Of a stretch of DNA of 64,000 nucleotides, positions 35,821 through 49,647 are shown one piece after another; within the stretch, counting starts at the first letter, position 1; every line of letters begins with the position of its first letter. A model generated the notes under the pieces. The model was not told the DNA's origin. It was given only the letters and a program-made list of their open reading frames with translations, and did no database searches. The stretch spans positions 79,337,260 through 79,401,259 of the forward strand of contig NC_065530.1 in assembly GCF_020184175.1 (NCBI RefSeq). Reading direction: 5' to 3'. Made by a program: the position numbers and the translations under genes. This DNA comes from Aphis gossypii. Taxonomy: Eukaryota > Arthropoda > Insecta > Hemiptera > Aphididae.

Positions 35821-38800
35821 CTTGTCTTAAATAGTATCTGTAAATGCGTTTTTTTTTTCAACATATCCGACTAATATTATTGTGTTTTTCGTTATCAACT
35901 GCAATACCAATTCGGTTTTATGATTTTTAGACATACACATCGTAGGTATAAACTATACGAGTATTTTACACAAACGTCTTTTTGTTTTCTTGTTATGATG
36001 CGACTATCTGAGTCTATTATTCTTCCACTCTTTTAGTCTTACCATAAATGGAATTATACAGTTTAAAATTTTGTACACTTAATTGGTATAATTTATTTTG
36101 CATATAACTCATAGTTTATTTTTCTAGTATTTTAGATAATAATTTATATGATAAAAAATATTTCTTCGAAAATATTATGGTTAAGTACTTTATACTAAAT
36201 ACCAGAATTAATTGTGTCATAATATTTTATGTAATCTACTAACCAGATATTTCTACGCAACTATAATTCCGAATAAAGACTTAGTATAATAATACATTAT
36301 GTGTAAAACTGTTTTTAATAAACATTTTTAAGAATTAATTAATGTTAAATAACTATTTAATGTTAAAAGTAAAGACAAATTTCAATTTTATGACGTCGTT
36401 AGTACTTCGCATTGAAATTACACTTTTTCTATAAATGTTATCAAATTCAACTCCATCGGATTCATATATCTTATCTCATAATATCACAGTAAAGAGTCAC
36501 AAAAAATTATAAAATATATTACACATAATTCAGAATATATGAATTTGACGCGTGTGTAACTAATATTGTAGTGAGATTTTTATATCCACAAGGGTACAAA
36601 TTTAATTACAATTTGAATTTTAGCCATAAGCTAATATCTTGATTTACCTTCTATGCAAATTATTTTCAAGTGTTAAAAATGTAAAAATTACTGATTATGT
36701 TATAAATAAAAGTAATTTATACAAAATACAATATATATAATATTATGTATCAAATATGTCATCATATTATTTTGTGTATAATAATATAATCTTCCACTTG
36801 AATGATAAATTCTTAAATAGGACCTAAAATCCTTACTATTACAAAATAAAACGACGTAAGTAAAACATTTTTATTCTGAATTGAATGTTAATAAATAATA
36901 AAAAAAAAACAGTTAAGTAAAAAATACATTTTTACAACACACAGTCTAATTAAAATGGTTTTTAAAATTTTATACTACCCATGTGTTTATACTCATATGG
37001 TCTAAATTACTAAATGACCTCAAACTAAACAGTTAATTTTAAAATTTAAGGCTATACATTTCTTATCATACGACGTTTTAGACTAAAAATAAGATACCAC
37101 AGTATCTTTGGCATGATTTGACGTCGATAATTATATTTGGTTAAATTTGTTAAACGTCGATAATTGCATCAATTTAAAATAGAGTTGAGCAGAATGGTAA
37201 AAAACCAGAGAGGGAAATAGCGAAAGAGAGAGAAAAAAAGATATACATAATAAATACATTAATAAAATTGACAAGAGTGGGTAACGTAATTAGCGATAGG
37301 TCGAACAAAAATGTGGTATCGTTTAGAAAAATAATGAGAGGCCCGCTACTAATGACCTTACGTTTTAAGCCTCCGAACACCACGAGCATTTTGATTAATG
37401 ACACATTCAGGAGAAAATCGGTGATACCGCTCGCATATATAAAAATATATATTTATGCACTAGGGATAATGTGGTTTATTTTAATTTTAATTTTTTTTTT
37501 TGTAATATTATTTTTTTTCTATCTAGTTGAGAGGTTATTGGATTTGGGTCGCTGAAGGGAAGAATTAATTGAGTTAGACTTTGATAATGTTTAAACTTGA
37601 AAAATATGAGTTATTTTCAGCTTTATAAATCTCGCGTAAGCAAGGATGATTCATTAAAAACTCACTTCGATAAAGATTTGATGATTATTTGGGTCAACAG
37701 TTATAATAGTCTCTCGTGATGACGGTGTTGTATCGGAACTTAAGTTTCCAATGTAGTTTTATGAATAGTCATTTTCTGAATATAATGAGAATATTTGCAA
37801 AAGGTAAATCTGACTAGATTCTTGTTTCGTGTAGTTTAATAAACATGGTTTAAGTGTATAATATTTAAGTTATGGAATTTATATCAATAAAATTTTAATT
37901 ATAATTATTTACTCACATCAATAATTCATTCAGATTGTATTGGCAATATTCATTTTTAATTACACCAAATATATCACTTGTACGTATTTACCTGCAACAA
38001 AGAAAAAAAAAATCTTATTATTAATACAGTACCACAATGTATCTATAACAATAATTACAATTTATTATTACAGTGTATCTACATTTTTATTATTTAAGTT
38101 TTATTTTAAACTATACTCCAAATAATATAACTATATGAATAGGAAATTGAATTATTTAATCACCAATAAGCTGATTTTTTATAGAAATTTGCAAGTTATA
38201 GAATTTAGAAATTATTTTCAAAAACATTAATTTTGATCAAATTATTATTCTATTATTTTAAATAATAGTTAATATAAGTTTTATTAAAATATCCTGTTCT
38301 ACGTTTAATTAACATTTTTAAACATAAAAACATCGTTAACTTGAAATTTCCATAATCATACTTTCAGCAAACAGAAATCATATTCCAAGGAAAGGGTTTT
38401 ACTTTGTTAATTATAATTATATGAAGTTTAGAGAAAATGAGAAAAATTAATTATATATTTTTTATAAAATTTCACATAGTTACACTAGTCTAAAAGTTCT
38501 CCGTTAATAATCATTTATTAATTATAATAATTAATCCATAGTATATTTTAATATAAATAAAAAACTATTAGTTTGAATCTGAATTTTATTCAATTTTAAA
38601 TATTTAGATAGAAGGTAAAAATTAAAAAAAAAAATACTATAATACCCCAAATAAGCTTATAATTGTTGTTTTTTTTAATGAGGTTAATATTTTCAGTAAA
38701 TATCCAAAATTATAACAGTGATGTTTTTATTTTTTTACTGGGAATATCTGTAAATTTTTATTTAATAAAGTACATTAAACATAGCGTTATATAGTATAAA

Positions 38801-40080
38801 TTAACTCAGATACAGCCCCAACACATTAATATACCCCAGACCACCATCATCACCAATACCACTATAGCAGTACCAGTACTACTGATCCATCACTACTTCT
38901 ATATAAATATGCAAAAAGTTTTATATCGTACTATTATCATTTAACAATATCATGATAAAGCCCTTAGAAATACCATATTCAAGCCACTGGTTTGTACAGT
39001 TTTTGAATTGTTTTTTATAAAGAAAAAATAGTTTTTTTTTTTTTCAAGTATTTATAGATGAAAAAATGGTATGATATATAGCTATTATAGAATATCACTT
39101 AAAATTAAACATGTAGTTTGTTAGATTTTCATATTTAGATTAAATTAAACATGATTAGTGATTCTCTGATACTACACAAATATAAATATAATACTATAAT
39201 ATTATCATTAATTACAATAAAAGATAAATACGATAAAGTTTTCATTCAATTAAAAATGTAACAAGTGTACTAATTGTATAAGCCAGTTGGTGATTTATTT
39301 AGTTTATCAACGATGGTAGATAATGTTAACAGTTTGATAATTTTATCATAATAAACAGTTAAGCATCCTTTATAATAATTTGCAACATTATTCGATTTGG
39401 AATATTTATGAACAATATTTAAATTCAGTTAAACAAAGGTAATAAGATGTAAAATATTGGAATATACGTCTATACGTGCGATGTACGTCTAACACTCGGT
39501 CTACAGTTCTCGTGCATGGATGAAAGTAAATGGTAATCAAAAGTTTTGTACTTCAGAACTTATCCAGTAACAGTTGTATCAAATGAAGGGTTGTTTAGTA
39601 AACTTGCAGAAATTACTCATCTAAGATGAAGGAATTAAAGAAGAATACTGTGGTCCAATTGTATATAAATAAATTAGTTAGACAATAGCTAAACTTCAAA
39701 CAGAGTCGGAATCAAATTTAGTTTATTAACCTAACCCATTTCGTGCAGCTAACCCAAATTCATATTTAGAATATTGTACTAAACGTTATGAAATAATTTG
39801 TCTAAACATCGCTAAGTCGAGTGTTTTGAATTAATTAGTGAAATTATGTATAATAAATTTCAAATTTATTATAATTTTTAACTATAAATTATAATGTCAT
39901 TTAACACTTCTATTACTGCAGTATAATATAAAAAATAGAGTAATAGTTTTCAACTCAATATTACTGCGATATACTGAACAATGTCGTTATTTGATTATAT
40001 ACTTCTCTGAATACATTATTTATATGATGTATACATGCGCGGAATAGAATAATAATATTATAAAGTTGTAAAAAATCATA
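35820..40080. other. AT-rich desert
   Basis: No gene supported. The overlapping opposite-strand frames of 76 and 95 codons at 37.17-37.56 kb have poly-Phe and Ile-rich ends and are not convincing. A G-poor degenerate triplet tract lies at 38838-38900. Confidence 0.5.
38838..38900. repeat. degenerate ACC/ATC/ACT triplet tract
   Basis: A G-poor run built from CCA, CCATCATCACC, ACC, AGTACC and ACTACT units stands out from the surrounding AT-rich DNA. It looks like a decayed trinucleotide repeat. Confidence 0.4.
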
Positions 40081-40422
40081 ATCGACACGTCGGTGGGTAT
40101 CGTCGTCCGACGTTCCACCACAATAGTTCGTGTTTGGGGTCGGTACCGATTGAAAACACAACATAATATCAATATTATCATCAACGGTGGGCTGCACATC
40201 GAATAAACTAGTGATTAAACGAAAATTAAGACGTGCTAGCTAATTATGATGTTTAACTCGAACGGTCGAGAACGATATCTAAAGTCGGCGAGTCCGGCGC
40301 GTCGGAACCATAACAATGATGTTTACCATAGCGCGGCGTGTGCGTGAAATGATAAATTACTAATCGGCCCGTCAAACGATTTCTCGCGTTGATCGTTCCG
40401 ATGTAATATTACGAATTATTAC

Positions 40423-40713
40423 GTGTTATTATCGTTATTAAAACTTCAACACGGTAAAACGTGTATTATTGTTCCGCCGAACCTGCCACAACCTCTGTCC
40501 GCGGCGAAGGGAGAGACGCCGTCTCCGGGCCGAGCACACGACGGCTTGTGGCGGGACGCTATTGATTTTACCCGAAAGTTAGGTAGAACCCGTGTCGGGC
40601 AATCGGCGAACGGAGAACAACAAAATGGGATGGCCGACGCAACAACAATAATAACCATATTATTACGTTATATATGTGGACATTGTATAATGCGTTATTG
40701 TGGACGACGATGA
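40423..40713 (+). CDS. open frame, 96 codons, in CpG-rich island
   Basis: A frame starting at GTG with no ATG until about residue 70. The middle has mixed codons and a Pro, Gly, Ala and Arg-rich protein-like composition; the end is Ile/Cys/Arg-rich. A 70-codon minus-strand frame lies wholly inside it, so the openness may simply reflect GC content. It is followed at once by poly-A in genomic DNA. No domain recognised. Confidence 0.15.
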   Translation: MLLSLLKLQHGKTCIIVPPNLPQPLSAAKGETPSPGRAHDGLWRDAIDFTRKLGRTRVGQSANGEQQNGMADATTIITILLRYICGHCIMRYCGRR

Positions 40714-40715
40714 AC

Positions 40716-40732
40716 AAAAAAAAAAAAAAAAA
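40716..40732. repeat. poly-A tract (17 A)
   Basis: Uninterrupted A run inside the CpG-rich island, three bases after the TGA of the + frame. Confidence 0.85.
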
Positions 40733-40869
40733 TGAAATAAAAAGAATACGTCCGCGCGAGGCCCGTCCTCGCGGCGATCCTCGCCCGAGCCACCGACACG
40801 CGACCGACGGTAGGTCGCAATTATCATAATCACTCCACCATGAAAAATACGGCTATTGTGTGGCGTAGG

Positions 40870-43380
40870 GGTTGGGTGAGGTAAAGTTAGGTATCTGTAA
40901 AAAATATTAAAGTGGCTAATATTTGATGTCTTATCGTTTTTTTCCTTTCTTTACACTGTTCAATTGTACTCAGAAAATCATTAATTTTTAAACTTGAAAT
41001 AATAATCTGAACATAAAAATAAAATTCTATTGCAATTGATTACAATTAATATACTATATTGTGTAGCGACAAAGTAATCAGTCAGCCTGACTTTAAGTTT
41101 AACTATTAGACAATGTTAACGACAATGTTAACATATCTTTTTGGTCAGTCAGTTATTTGCAAATATTTTTTGTCGACTCTCTGAATATAATATATATGAT
41201 CCCGAAAAACGTGATTATAAAATTTAATCACATACCAATCTGTTTAATTTTTTTTTTTTTTTTAATACAAATCATATAGTATAGTGTAAAAAACATTATT
41301 AGTTTTTACTGGTCGCCAGACGACTGAATTTTTTTTATCATAAAAAAAATAACACATAGTTATAGGAACGAGTCGTTGTGATAATTTTTTTTAATCCAGT
41401 TTCGAACAATTTATAACTCAAAAGCGTACTATCATTGGGTATGTTTATACGTATAATAAATAACTCAATATACTACTACAACATAGCATTTAGTCTGTCC
41501 GGTATACAATTCATTTATTAAAGTAGATAAGATATATCAAACTCTATTTAATAATATTATCGTAAATTGGACTATCTCGATTCAGGTGACATAGCGAATG
41601 ATGTATCATAATATATATACTCGATGTTGTTTGTTTTTAGCACTTTCAAAAATTGTATTGTTTTTTTGCAGAAAACGTAAAAATGATTAAAAAAATTGCT
41701 ATTGTTTACATATTGGATGCAGTGCATTTTATAAAATGATATAACATTTTAAACACTTGCCACTATACGATTGAGTGTTTCTACAACAGAGTTAACCAAA
41801 ACTAAAATAATCAAAATCACATAGATAGTCAATAGAAATCGACTGTATTTTTATTATTTATACTTACACATTGAAAACTAACCACACATTTCAACACTTG
41901 TGAGTTTTGATCTGAAGTAGAATATTTTAACAACATGGGTAGTATTATTTTTAGATTTTCAAGCTTATAGATTGAAAACGCGTATCGCATGATTTCGTTC
42001 GCGGATGTAGCAAAACTAGAAAGGTAATAAAATTTTTGTTTTTCAAAATTATAAAAAAAAGAATTCTTTGAATTTTGAAATAGAAATACATTTTGAAAAT
42101 GACGGTCATAGGTCGGAGAGTTTTCGTTCTATGATGACGTTTGTCGAAGAAACAGCATATTTTATGTGTTTATTTTTAGTTTTTTCATGAAAGTGTTAGG
42201 CACATGTATAATAATTCATAATGTTGAGTTCAAAGTCACCAATATGCTTTCAAACTAGTGGACGTGTTTCAAAGCGTTCCAGGAACAGTGCAGAGAAAAA
42301 GTGAAAAAAGAGTCGTTTTTTCAAATGGAACTTGTAGTTGTCTATATGCATATAGGTATATTGTCAAGTCAAAGGATATCAGAAAAAAAAATAATTCGCA
42401 AATAAAGTACCGTCATCTACACATACGTATAATATATATTGTGCGTGGGTTTTTATAATATTCGTTCACTATATAAAAAAAATATAGAGAACATTTTTTC
42501 GTATAATTTTAACTTAGAAGTCATTATCAAAACACAAAACAATTTAGTGTCGAAAAAAATTTTATTTAACTATGTATCATTCATTCTTATTATATTTTTA
42601 TCATTTTTACTTTTCTTAAACTGAAACAAACATTTTTTATTTCATTTTCCTATACAGAATATATTTTTTTGGAATTTTCGAATATGAAGTTTGAACGAGT
42701 GATTGTTATAATAATTAACATTTTTACATAATTTATAGTGCGTTTATATGTGACACTGCAGTTTCCAAGATTAATGTTTGTCTTATCCAAAATTGTTTTT
42801 AGTCATTAGTGAAATCGTTTGTTTTGTATTACTGCAGCAAAAACTTCGACCAGGGTCCTAACCTAACCAGTGCAATATTTACATATGACGTGGCTGAATT
42901 AAGCTCCCATCTCTTAACAAGCAACTCACTATCAATTTTAAACCTTGTTAACATAATGTAAAAATAGTATTTTTTTTCTTAGACATTAATATATTATATT
43001 AGTGAACATGTTTCAAAATGTATGAGTAAATCGACAAATATAATTGTTGAAATAAATCAAATTCTTCTGTAGAATCTTAGTTTTTATTTTATTACTGTAA
43101 CTGTAACGTTCGGTATTAGTATACATTGTAGTACATAGCAGCAATACCGACACATATTAAATTATTTTATAAATCTCTTCTAAAAGCTCATATAGTGTTT
43201 GAGATCTTCGGGAAAATTCTGAGATAAATAATTCTCTCTTTAAAGTCCAAGAATAGTAAAATTTATAATAATATGTTGGTTTTTTTTTCTTTAACTATAT
43301 TTAATGATAATACCTTTTGTTCTATGTTTATAGAATACTTCGTGATTCTATAAAATGTTTTGTATAATTAAATTGTTTTA
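40870..43380. other. AT-rich stretch
   Basis: No gene seen. It contains an exact 12-bp tandem duplication at 41109-41132 and a T-run plus TTTTTTTGCAG acceptor-like site near 41661-41671, followed by only about 20 open codons. Confidence 0.5.
41109..41132. repeat. 12-bp exact tandem duplication
   Basis: GACAATGTTAAC occurs twice head to tail. It is probably replication slippage. Confidence 0.85.
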
Positions 43381-43392
43381 CAAAATTAAACA

Positions 43393-43430
43393 TCGGGATT
43401 GGGGCAAAGCCCCGAGCAGGCTTTGCTTTT
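43393..43430. repeat. GC-rich hairpin, possible end of a mobile element
   Basis: GCAAAGCC (43404-43411) and GGCTTTGC (43419-43426) form an 8-bp perfect stem with a 7-nt loop. A competing GGGGC-aaa-GCCCC stem overlaps it. GC-rich nested stems of the form GGGGCAAAGCCCC inside AT-rich DNA resemble repeat-element termini I have seen in insect sequence, but no partner end was found here. Confidence 0.3.
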
Positions 43431-43667
43431 AGAAAACTTTCTCCCCTCATCATCCCACACCACAACACAACCTTTAAAATATTCCTTAATACTCCTCTGC
43501 TTTAAACTGAGCATAAATATAATCCCGTTCGATTAGTTATATAGTTATAAGGATAATCATGATAATAAAGGGGTCGGGATGTTTTCCTTCTTTGTATTTC
43601 TTCCACAGCCGTTCACAAGAGGTTATTGTCATCCATACCAGAGTTATATATTATATATATATATATC

Positions 43668-44228
43668 ATGTATACTGTGTACATACACAGTGCCACTGCA
43701 GGCACGACTGTCACGACATACTATTATTATTATTGTTATTATTATTATGTGCACTGCCGCCGTTATGCTTTCGTTTTATTGCTGTTAGACGTCTGCGATG
43801 CACTTGCGCATAACGCGCAAAGAAGCGTTCAAGAGTCTCGGCACTCCGACAATCTACGAACACTCACCCACGACCCACCAGCAATTGTTAAGAACTCCAT
43901 CGAATTACTCAAGCAAACATTTGTAGGCGCCTCTGTGAATCGTAAATACTCACCGTCTGCCTATGCGAGAGATATTCGTTTTGCGTTCGGACAAGTCGTT
44001 GGACGAACGGTGTTGATCGCGCACGCGTGTGGAACGGGCGAATTTTCAGTATTTTTTTTATTTTTTTTTTTTCCCCCGTTCTCCTTTTATTCCGGTCCTT
44101 GCTACCACCGTCTTGTCACATATCTCACTCACCCTTTCTCTCTCTCTCTCTTTCTCTCTCTCGACCACCCCTCTAACTACCCCTTTTCACCGTCGCTACC
44201 CTGTATGCTACGCACAAACGGAATATAA
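43668..44228 (+). CDS. longest open frame, 186 codons, unknown protein
   Basis: The frame is open from a TTG at 43626 (200 codons); the first ATG is at 43668. Residues 1-35 or so are low complexity (Tyr runs from an ATT repeat) and the C-terminal 60 are Phe/Ser/Leu-rich from T and CT repeats. The middle, roughly 43780-44045, has balanced G/C-ending codons and a globular-looking composition. The stop (44226-44228) is followed 26 nt later by AATAAA (44254-44259). No domain, signal peptide or family was recognised. The GC-rich setting lowers stop frequency, but 200 codons is still unlikely by chance. Part of the frame may be an exon flanked by repeats rather than one full protein. Confidence 0.28.
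   Translation: MYTVYIHSATAGTTVTTYYYYYCYYYYVHCRRYAFVLLLLDVCDALAHNAQRSVQESRHSDNLRTLTHDPPAIVKNSIELLKQTFVGASVNRKYSPSAYARDIRFAFGQVVGRTVLIAHACGTGEFSVFFLFFFFPPFSFYSGPCYHRLVTYLTHPFSLSLFLSLDHPSNYPFSPSLPCMLRTNGI
44136..44162. repeat. (TC)n microsatellite
   Basis: CT-rich run of 27 bases with one interruption, inside the long open frame; GAGA-type on the minus strand. Confidence 0.88.
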
Positions 44229-44253
44229 ATCCTGGCCCGTTGTGTTGTCTTTT

Positions 44254-44259
44254 AATAAA
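44254..44259 (+). terminator. polyadenylation signal AATAAA
   Basis: Canonical hexamer 26 nt after the stop of the 200-codon frame. AATAAA is frequent in AT-rich DNA, so its value depends on the frame being real. Confidence 0.2.
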
Positions 44260-44309
44260 AACCAAAAAGTCCGCAAAGCGAATGCCCTACGGGTCGTCTA
44301 TATATAAGT

Positions 44310-47300
44310 ATATATAATATATTATACGATTGTACGAGAAATGGTTTCACGAATAATTTCATAAACGCAATTTTGATGATCCTTTGCACAGAAGGATGTG
44401 TTGTGGTAGTGGAGGAAGAGCGGATTTCGTATATGAACTTTCGCTATATGAAATCAACCTCCAAGAGTGGGAGAAAATATAATAACAGCATTACATAAAG
44501 TACGTAGTATATTATGTATACACTCTAGTAGAAATTTTATAAAAAAATAAAAATAAAATAAATTACAATAATGCAATATTTGTTCACGCCAAACACGTGC
44601 GTTAGAGTAATTTTTGCTGCGCTGTTAGAATTTTATTCCGTGCTGATTACGCACACTCCGTATGTAGAATAATATGTAAATCCGTAACGTGATCGTTTGA
44701 ACGTGTTTCTGCGAATAAATATGAATTTCTTAAATTTCTTTAAGTGTTTATAAAAATCCCCCCAAAAAATACATTATAATCGAGTTGACCAACGGAACAA
44801 AAACGTATGTTTGTTTTAGTAAACTTAAGCAAATATTCGTTAATAATACTATATGCGTTTCTTTTTTGAAAGGTGGAGTATAAATAATTTAAGTAAAAAC
44901 TTAAATGTATCTAAACACATTAATTATTTATCCAAAACTATTTTAAATGTAGATGTATTATAATATCCTATGGACCACGATGAATATTAAATTTTAAACA
45001 CTCCTTATTTTTCCTTACGTATATCTATATACCACACCCCATACACCTTGATAGTTCAATAAAATTAGTTTTATACGATATTACACAATTTTATTTTTTA
45101 AGAATCTTCTACCTTTTTAAGCATATATTATGCACGGACGTAATAATGGTAAAAAGGTTCGAGATCCTTGTTGGTGACATCGCATAAACTTTTCAATTAA
45201 GTTTATTCCAGACGTGGGTTTCGCTTTTATAATATTTTTTTTTTTTTGGTTTTATGTTTTTTCGTTGTATTTAAATGATTTTTATTTTTAACTTTAACCT
45301 TGATGAATGGCCCGAAAACATATTATTCTTATTATTCTATTCACTTAGTCACGTTTAAAAAAGTTAAGAGTTGTATACTTTTATCATTAAAAGTTATATT
45401 ATAAACGGAGTTAAAAAAATATAGTAATTATATTAATTAATATATATATATATTGTTTACTTAATAAGAATGTACAAGAATTAAATAAAATAGAATTATA
45501 ACAAATTTAATGTCAAGTAAATCGTTATACAGAATTCATAATATTTAGGATATAGGAGATCAAACAATCTGATATTATGCAACGAGTAAAGATTAATTTA
45601 ATGTATAAGCTTATACATAAAGGGTTTTCGGATATTGATTATTGCACAATAATGTTATCTTTAATCGCGTCATAATAATATTATCGTAGGTGGTCTTCAT
45701 CATCTCTATACTTTGGTGTTTCAAAACTTTCTAGACACACTGATAGTTTATATAGGCCATAAAGTGTCCTATGAATATTTACTATTATTTTAAAGTGTTT
45801 AGAGTACCACATTAAAATAGTAAATCCTCCGGGGACATAATATTATGATATTAAGTGAATAATCCAAAACTTTGTACTTCGTGAACTGCAAAATAAATTG
45901 TTCACAACGTGGCTGAAGAAATTTTTTTTTAATTTCAATATATTAAGTGGAATTAATATACCAAGCAATATTTCTATATATAAATAGCATTATAAAATTA
46001 ATAACAAATCAATAAAAAAAGTATGAACTTATTATTATTAAATGAATAGCCTTTTTCAAAATTATTCTCTCCCCGATAAAATATTGTAAATATAAGCTGT
46101 GCGTGTATACGATAAAATGAATACAATTTGAAAGCTGATGAAATAAACAGTGTTAATACCTTTTCATAGATAGATAATTACGTGTGAAATTGTGTGATAA
46201 ATTAATTATTTTATGTACGATGTTATAATATGATATAATATATTTATATCTTAATAAATATTATGTAATACTATGATATACAATTTTTGCACGTGTACAT
46301 CTAATTAGTTTTAACCATAATAAAACGGATATACAAACTACCTGCACATCCTAACAAATATGAGAATCATATAACATAACATATGTCCCAACATTTAGGT
46401 TCGTTTACACAAAAACAGAAATGCATGAGTTAAAGAGTTTCTTAAGTGAAGCAATATACCATATTATTATAAGAAACATACACCGTGTGGATAGCTAGAC
46501 GTTTACACGGTGATCAATGTTTACCAATTTATCGTTTGCATTGTTCGTTTTTCGTCTACCGTTAATTTTTGGAGATTATTTAAATGTAGTTTTTTTTTTT
46601 TTTAATTAAGCGCAAAATTTTCAATAAAAGTATTTTAATAACTATTTAAATGTTTGCATATTATTATTTATTTACCTATAGTAAAATTATATACGATATA
46701 ATATAATATACTAAAACCGATAATAAATTTTAATATACTAAAAAACAAAATAAAAAAAAACGTTTTTTTTTTTTGTACACTAAATAAAACGTTCATTAGA
46801 TAGTTAATTTTTTTTTTTTTATTAAAAAACTATATATATGTTGTATGTATTTCACCAATCGAAATTCCATGGTCAGTTAAAACGGGCAAATAAATAGGCT
46901 CATGTAAACCATACAATTTTTTTATTCCAAGCTTGAAATGCAAGGATAATTAAAGTATATTTTTATTAAATATTGTTTTTTGTTTTCGTTTTAATATATC
47001 ATCACATTTTTGATCACATTTTCATAATGTTTACGTATACATTTTAAGATAATTATTATATTTAATGAATCGTAAAAATAGAATTTTATTCAAATTGATA
47101 ATAATAATAATAATAATAACAATAATTATTGTATTAAGATGGGCATAATTGGTCATTTTAAAAAATGAAAGTAAATGATGTAACACGGGGATATGTATAT
47201 GCAATATTGGTACACGTAGGTCAACAGTCAGTCAGAGCAACGTTTTTTAATATAATATTTTAAAATATGATCATAAAAAAACCAAAGCATCATCATTTTT

Positions 47301-49590
47301 ATTTATATCTAATAATATTATTGTATACAATAAAAAATATAATAATGTAGACTATTAATAACCTCCATCTTTGTATCATAATATATATAATATATATATA
47401 TATATTTTTTGATTTTATATTATTATTATGCATATTATTCTACATTATATTCAATAAAAATAATATTGTTAATTATTACTAGTTATAAAATGTATAAACT
47501 CATCATAAACATAATTTATTTGCAGAACTTCACAACAAATGTTATTGTAACATTCAAATATAAATGGTTAATTTATTCAAAGTATTGTGGGAAAAAAGTA
47601 TTATTGTTATTATTTAGTACAACTATAAAACTACAAGTTTAGATTTGATGACTAAAACGTACACATATATTTTTATGACAACAATTACGCATTATTGCGT
47701 TTTTACACAATAATTGTATTGTTACCTTGGAAAAATCGGGTAATATTTACATTTTTAGAATAAATAAAATGATTGAATCCATAACCACTGTGGCTATGGT
47801 AACATCGATATCCAATAACGCAATTGACTCAGGTATACGATTTGAGGCATAAGAAAACCATTGCCACCATATTTTTTAAATGGTTATCTATTTAAATTGT
47901 TTCCGAAAACATATTTTCTACACTATAAAATATAAATAACTAGTTGTTGATAACTAAACATTAACTAACTCTAGTATATAATATAATAAACTAAAACAGA
48001 TACAATATAATATCCAATCAACTTACCCAGATATCGTAACCTTAGATATTTCAATATTATTATGATACGCAACAACTTAGATGCGTAAACAATTTAAAAT
48101 TTCGCGTATTTAACAGATGTACGAGGGTTCACAAAATAAAAATTATTACATGTTTAAAGTCATAACAAAATAAATAACGAGATTTCTATAATTAATTTGA
48201 TTATACATTGAAATACTATAAGTGCTATTAATTCAATTTTATGTATGATTTGAAGTAAACACATAAGTTTCATTCCTGATAAATACTATTAAATATTTTA
48301 TTAATAATTAATATTCAATTACCATACAATATTATTTTGTTCTAAAATCCCATGAAAAACATTAGATTTAGTACATCATATTTATATTATATTTAGATTC
48401 AGTGGATGGTAATTATAATAGGACAGGGACGTTATTGCATTTGCATATTATTATACAGAATTTGCTTATATTTATTGCAAAGTTAAGTGAATGGTTTCGT
48501 TTACTTTTCATTTAAATAAAATTAATTATTTTTATTGCAAATAAAATGCAGTTTTTTAATTCAAGTGCGATTTTAATGAATTTTAACTCATTTTTATAAT
48601 TATAAGGCATAATTTCAAGAATATTCAAATGTATTTAATTAGTGTAGGATATTAATGACAGATTTTTTTTCTTTTATTCGTGTACATTGCAGACCAATTT
48701 CTTATAACGTTTATTATGACTGAAAAAGTCGTACTTGTATATTAATGCATTTTTAATTATTATTAAATTTAAATGTATTATTTAATGGCATATTTCTTAT
48801 ATTCTTATATTATAATATTTATAGGTATACTTTTTATGGGGATTTATTATTTTTTGACTATTTTCTTCAAATTAAGATTTTAAAAAAATTATAAAATATA
48901 CTTCTACTTTTATTATTTATTACATTTACTACGTACATAATACCATTTATTCAAGCTACGTATCGTGTTATACATGATTTTTAAAAATATTATATCAGCT
49001 GTAGGCATTATTGTGTTGTTACCATAACTTGCAAGCGCGGATTTTTCACTAAAAATGTACATGAAAATTTAAACGAATAATACAATATTCTTAAACGCAT
49101 TTTATAATGTTATTTTTTGTTGTTTTAAATGTATGAATTAATTTTTTTTTTGGTTTTGATTCACTTGCTTGTTTTCAAATTTTTAAAGCCATATAATATA
49201 TATTAATTAAAAAATAATAACGATGATGTGTATAAATGATATTTTTTAAAAATAACGTTTGACCACTAGGATGACAAAATAACTCCGCACACGATATGGT
49301 TAATACTAAACTAACATAACAATCACATAATATACGTTCGAAACTTATTAATGATGAAACAAGTCATTAGATTCGATAAAAAAATAAATATTGGAGGAAG
49401 TGATACCTCTGTGTATTAATAATTTCTATGAGTTTCTTATAGTGCTGAGGTCTGGTTGTTGTTATAAAAAAAAAGTACAAAACGATGAACTAACCCAAAA
49501 TATTACTATCTAACATAATATGAAAATGTTTGGCTATTTTCGCGTGCACCACCCATCATTGGTATTACAGTTTGGCAACACAAAATATTA
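44310..49590. other. long AT-rich desert
   Basis: No gene supported. It contains (AT)n and (ATA)n tracts (45441-45454, 47098-47119, about 47388-47405) and poly-T runs near 45235 and 46590. On the minus strand TATAAAAGCG at about 45231-45222 resembles a TATA box, without an initiator at the expected distance. Confidence 0.55.
47098..47119. repeat. (ATA)n microsatellite
   Basis: About seven perfect units, then AACAATAATT. Confidence 0.88.
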
Positions 49591-49647
49591 AAATATACAT
49601 ATAGTTATTCGCTATGACGAAAATTCAAAAATTCAAACAATTCGTTC

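Larger units (their letters stand above)
40080..40870. promoter_or_regulatory. CpG-rich island
   Basis: GC-rich with many CpG. Its downstream end, after a 17-A run, holds CGCGAGG-cccgt-CCTCGCG (40755-40773), a 7-bp perfect stem. Both strands are stop-poor across 40.42-40.71 kb, as expected from composition. No TATA or initiator pair was found. Confidence 0.35.

Noticed and set aside
45157..45168. tRNA B-box-like GGTTCGAGATCC
   Set aside because: One consensus base is wrong, no A box lies at the right distance and no cloverleaf can be drawn.
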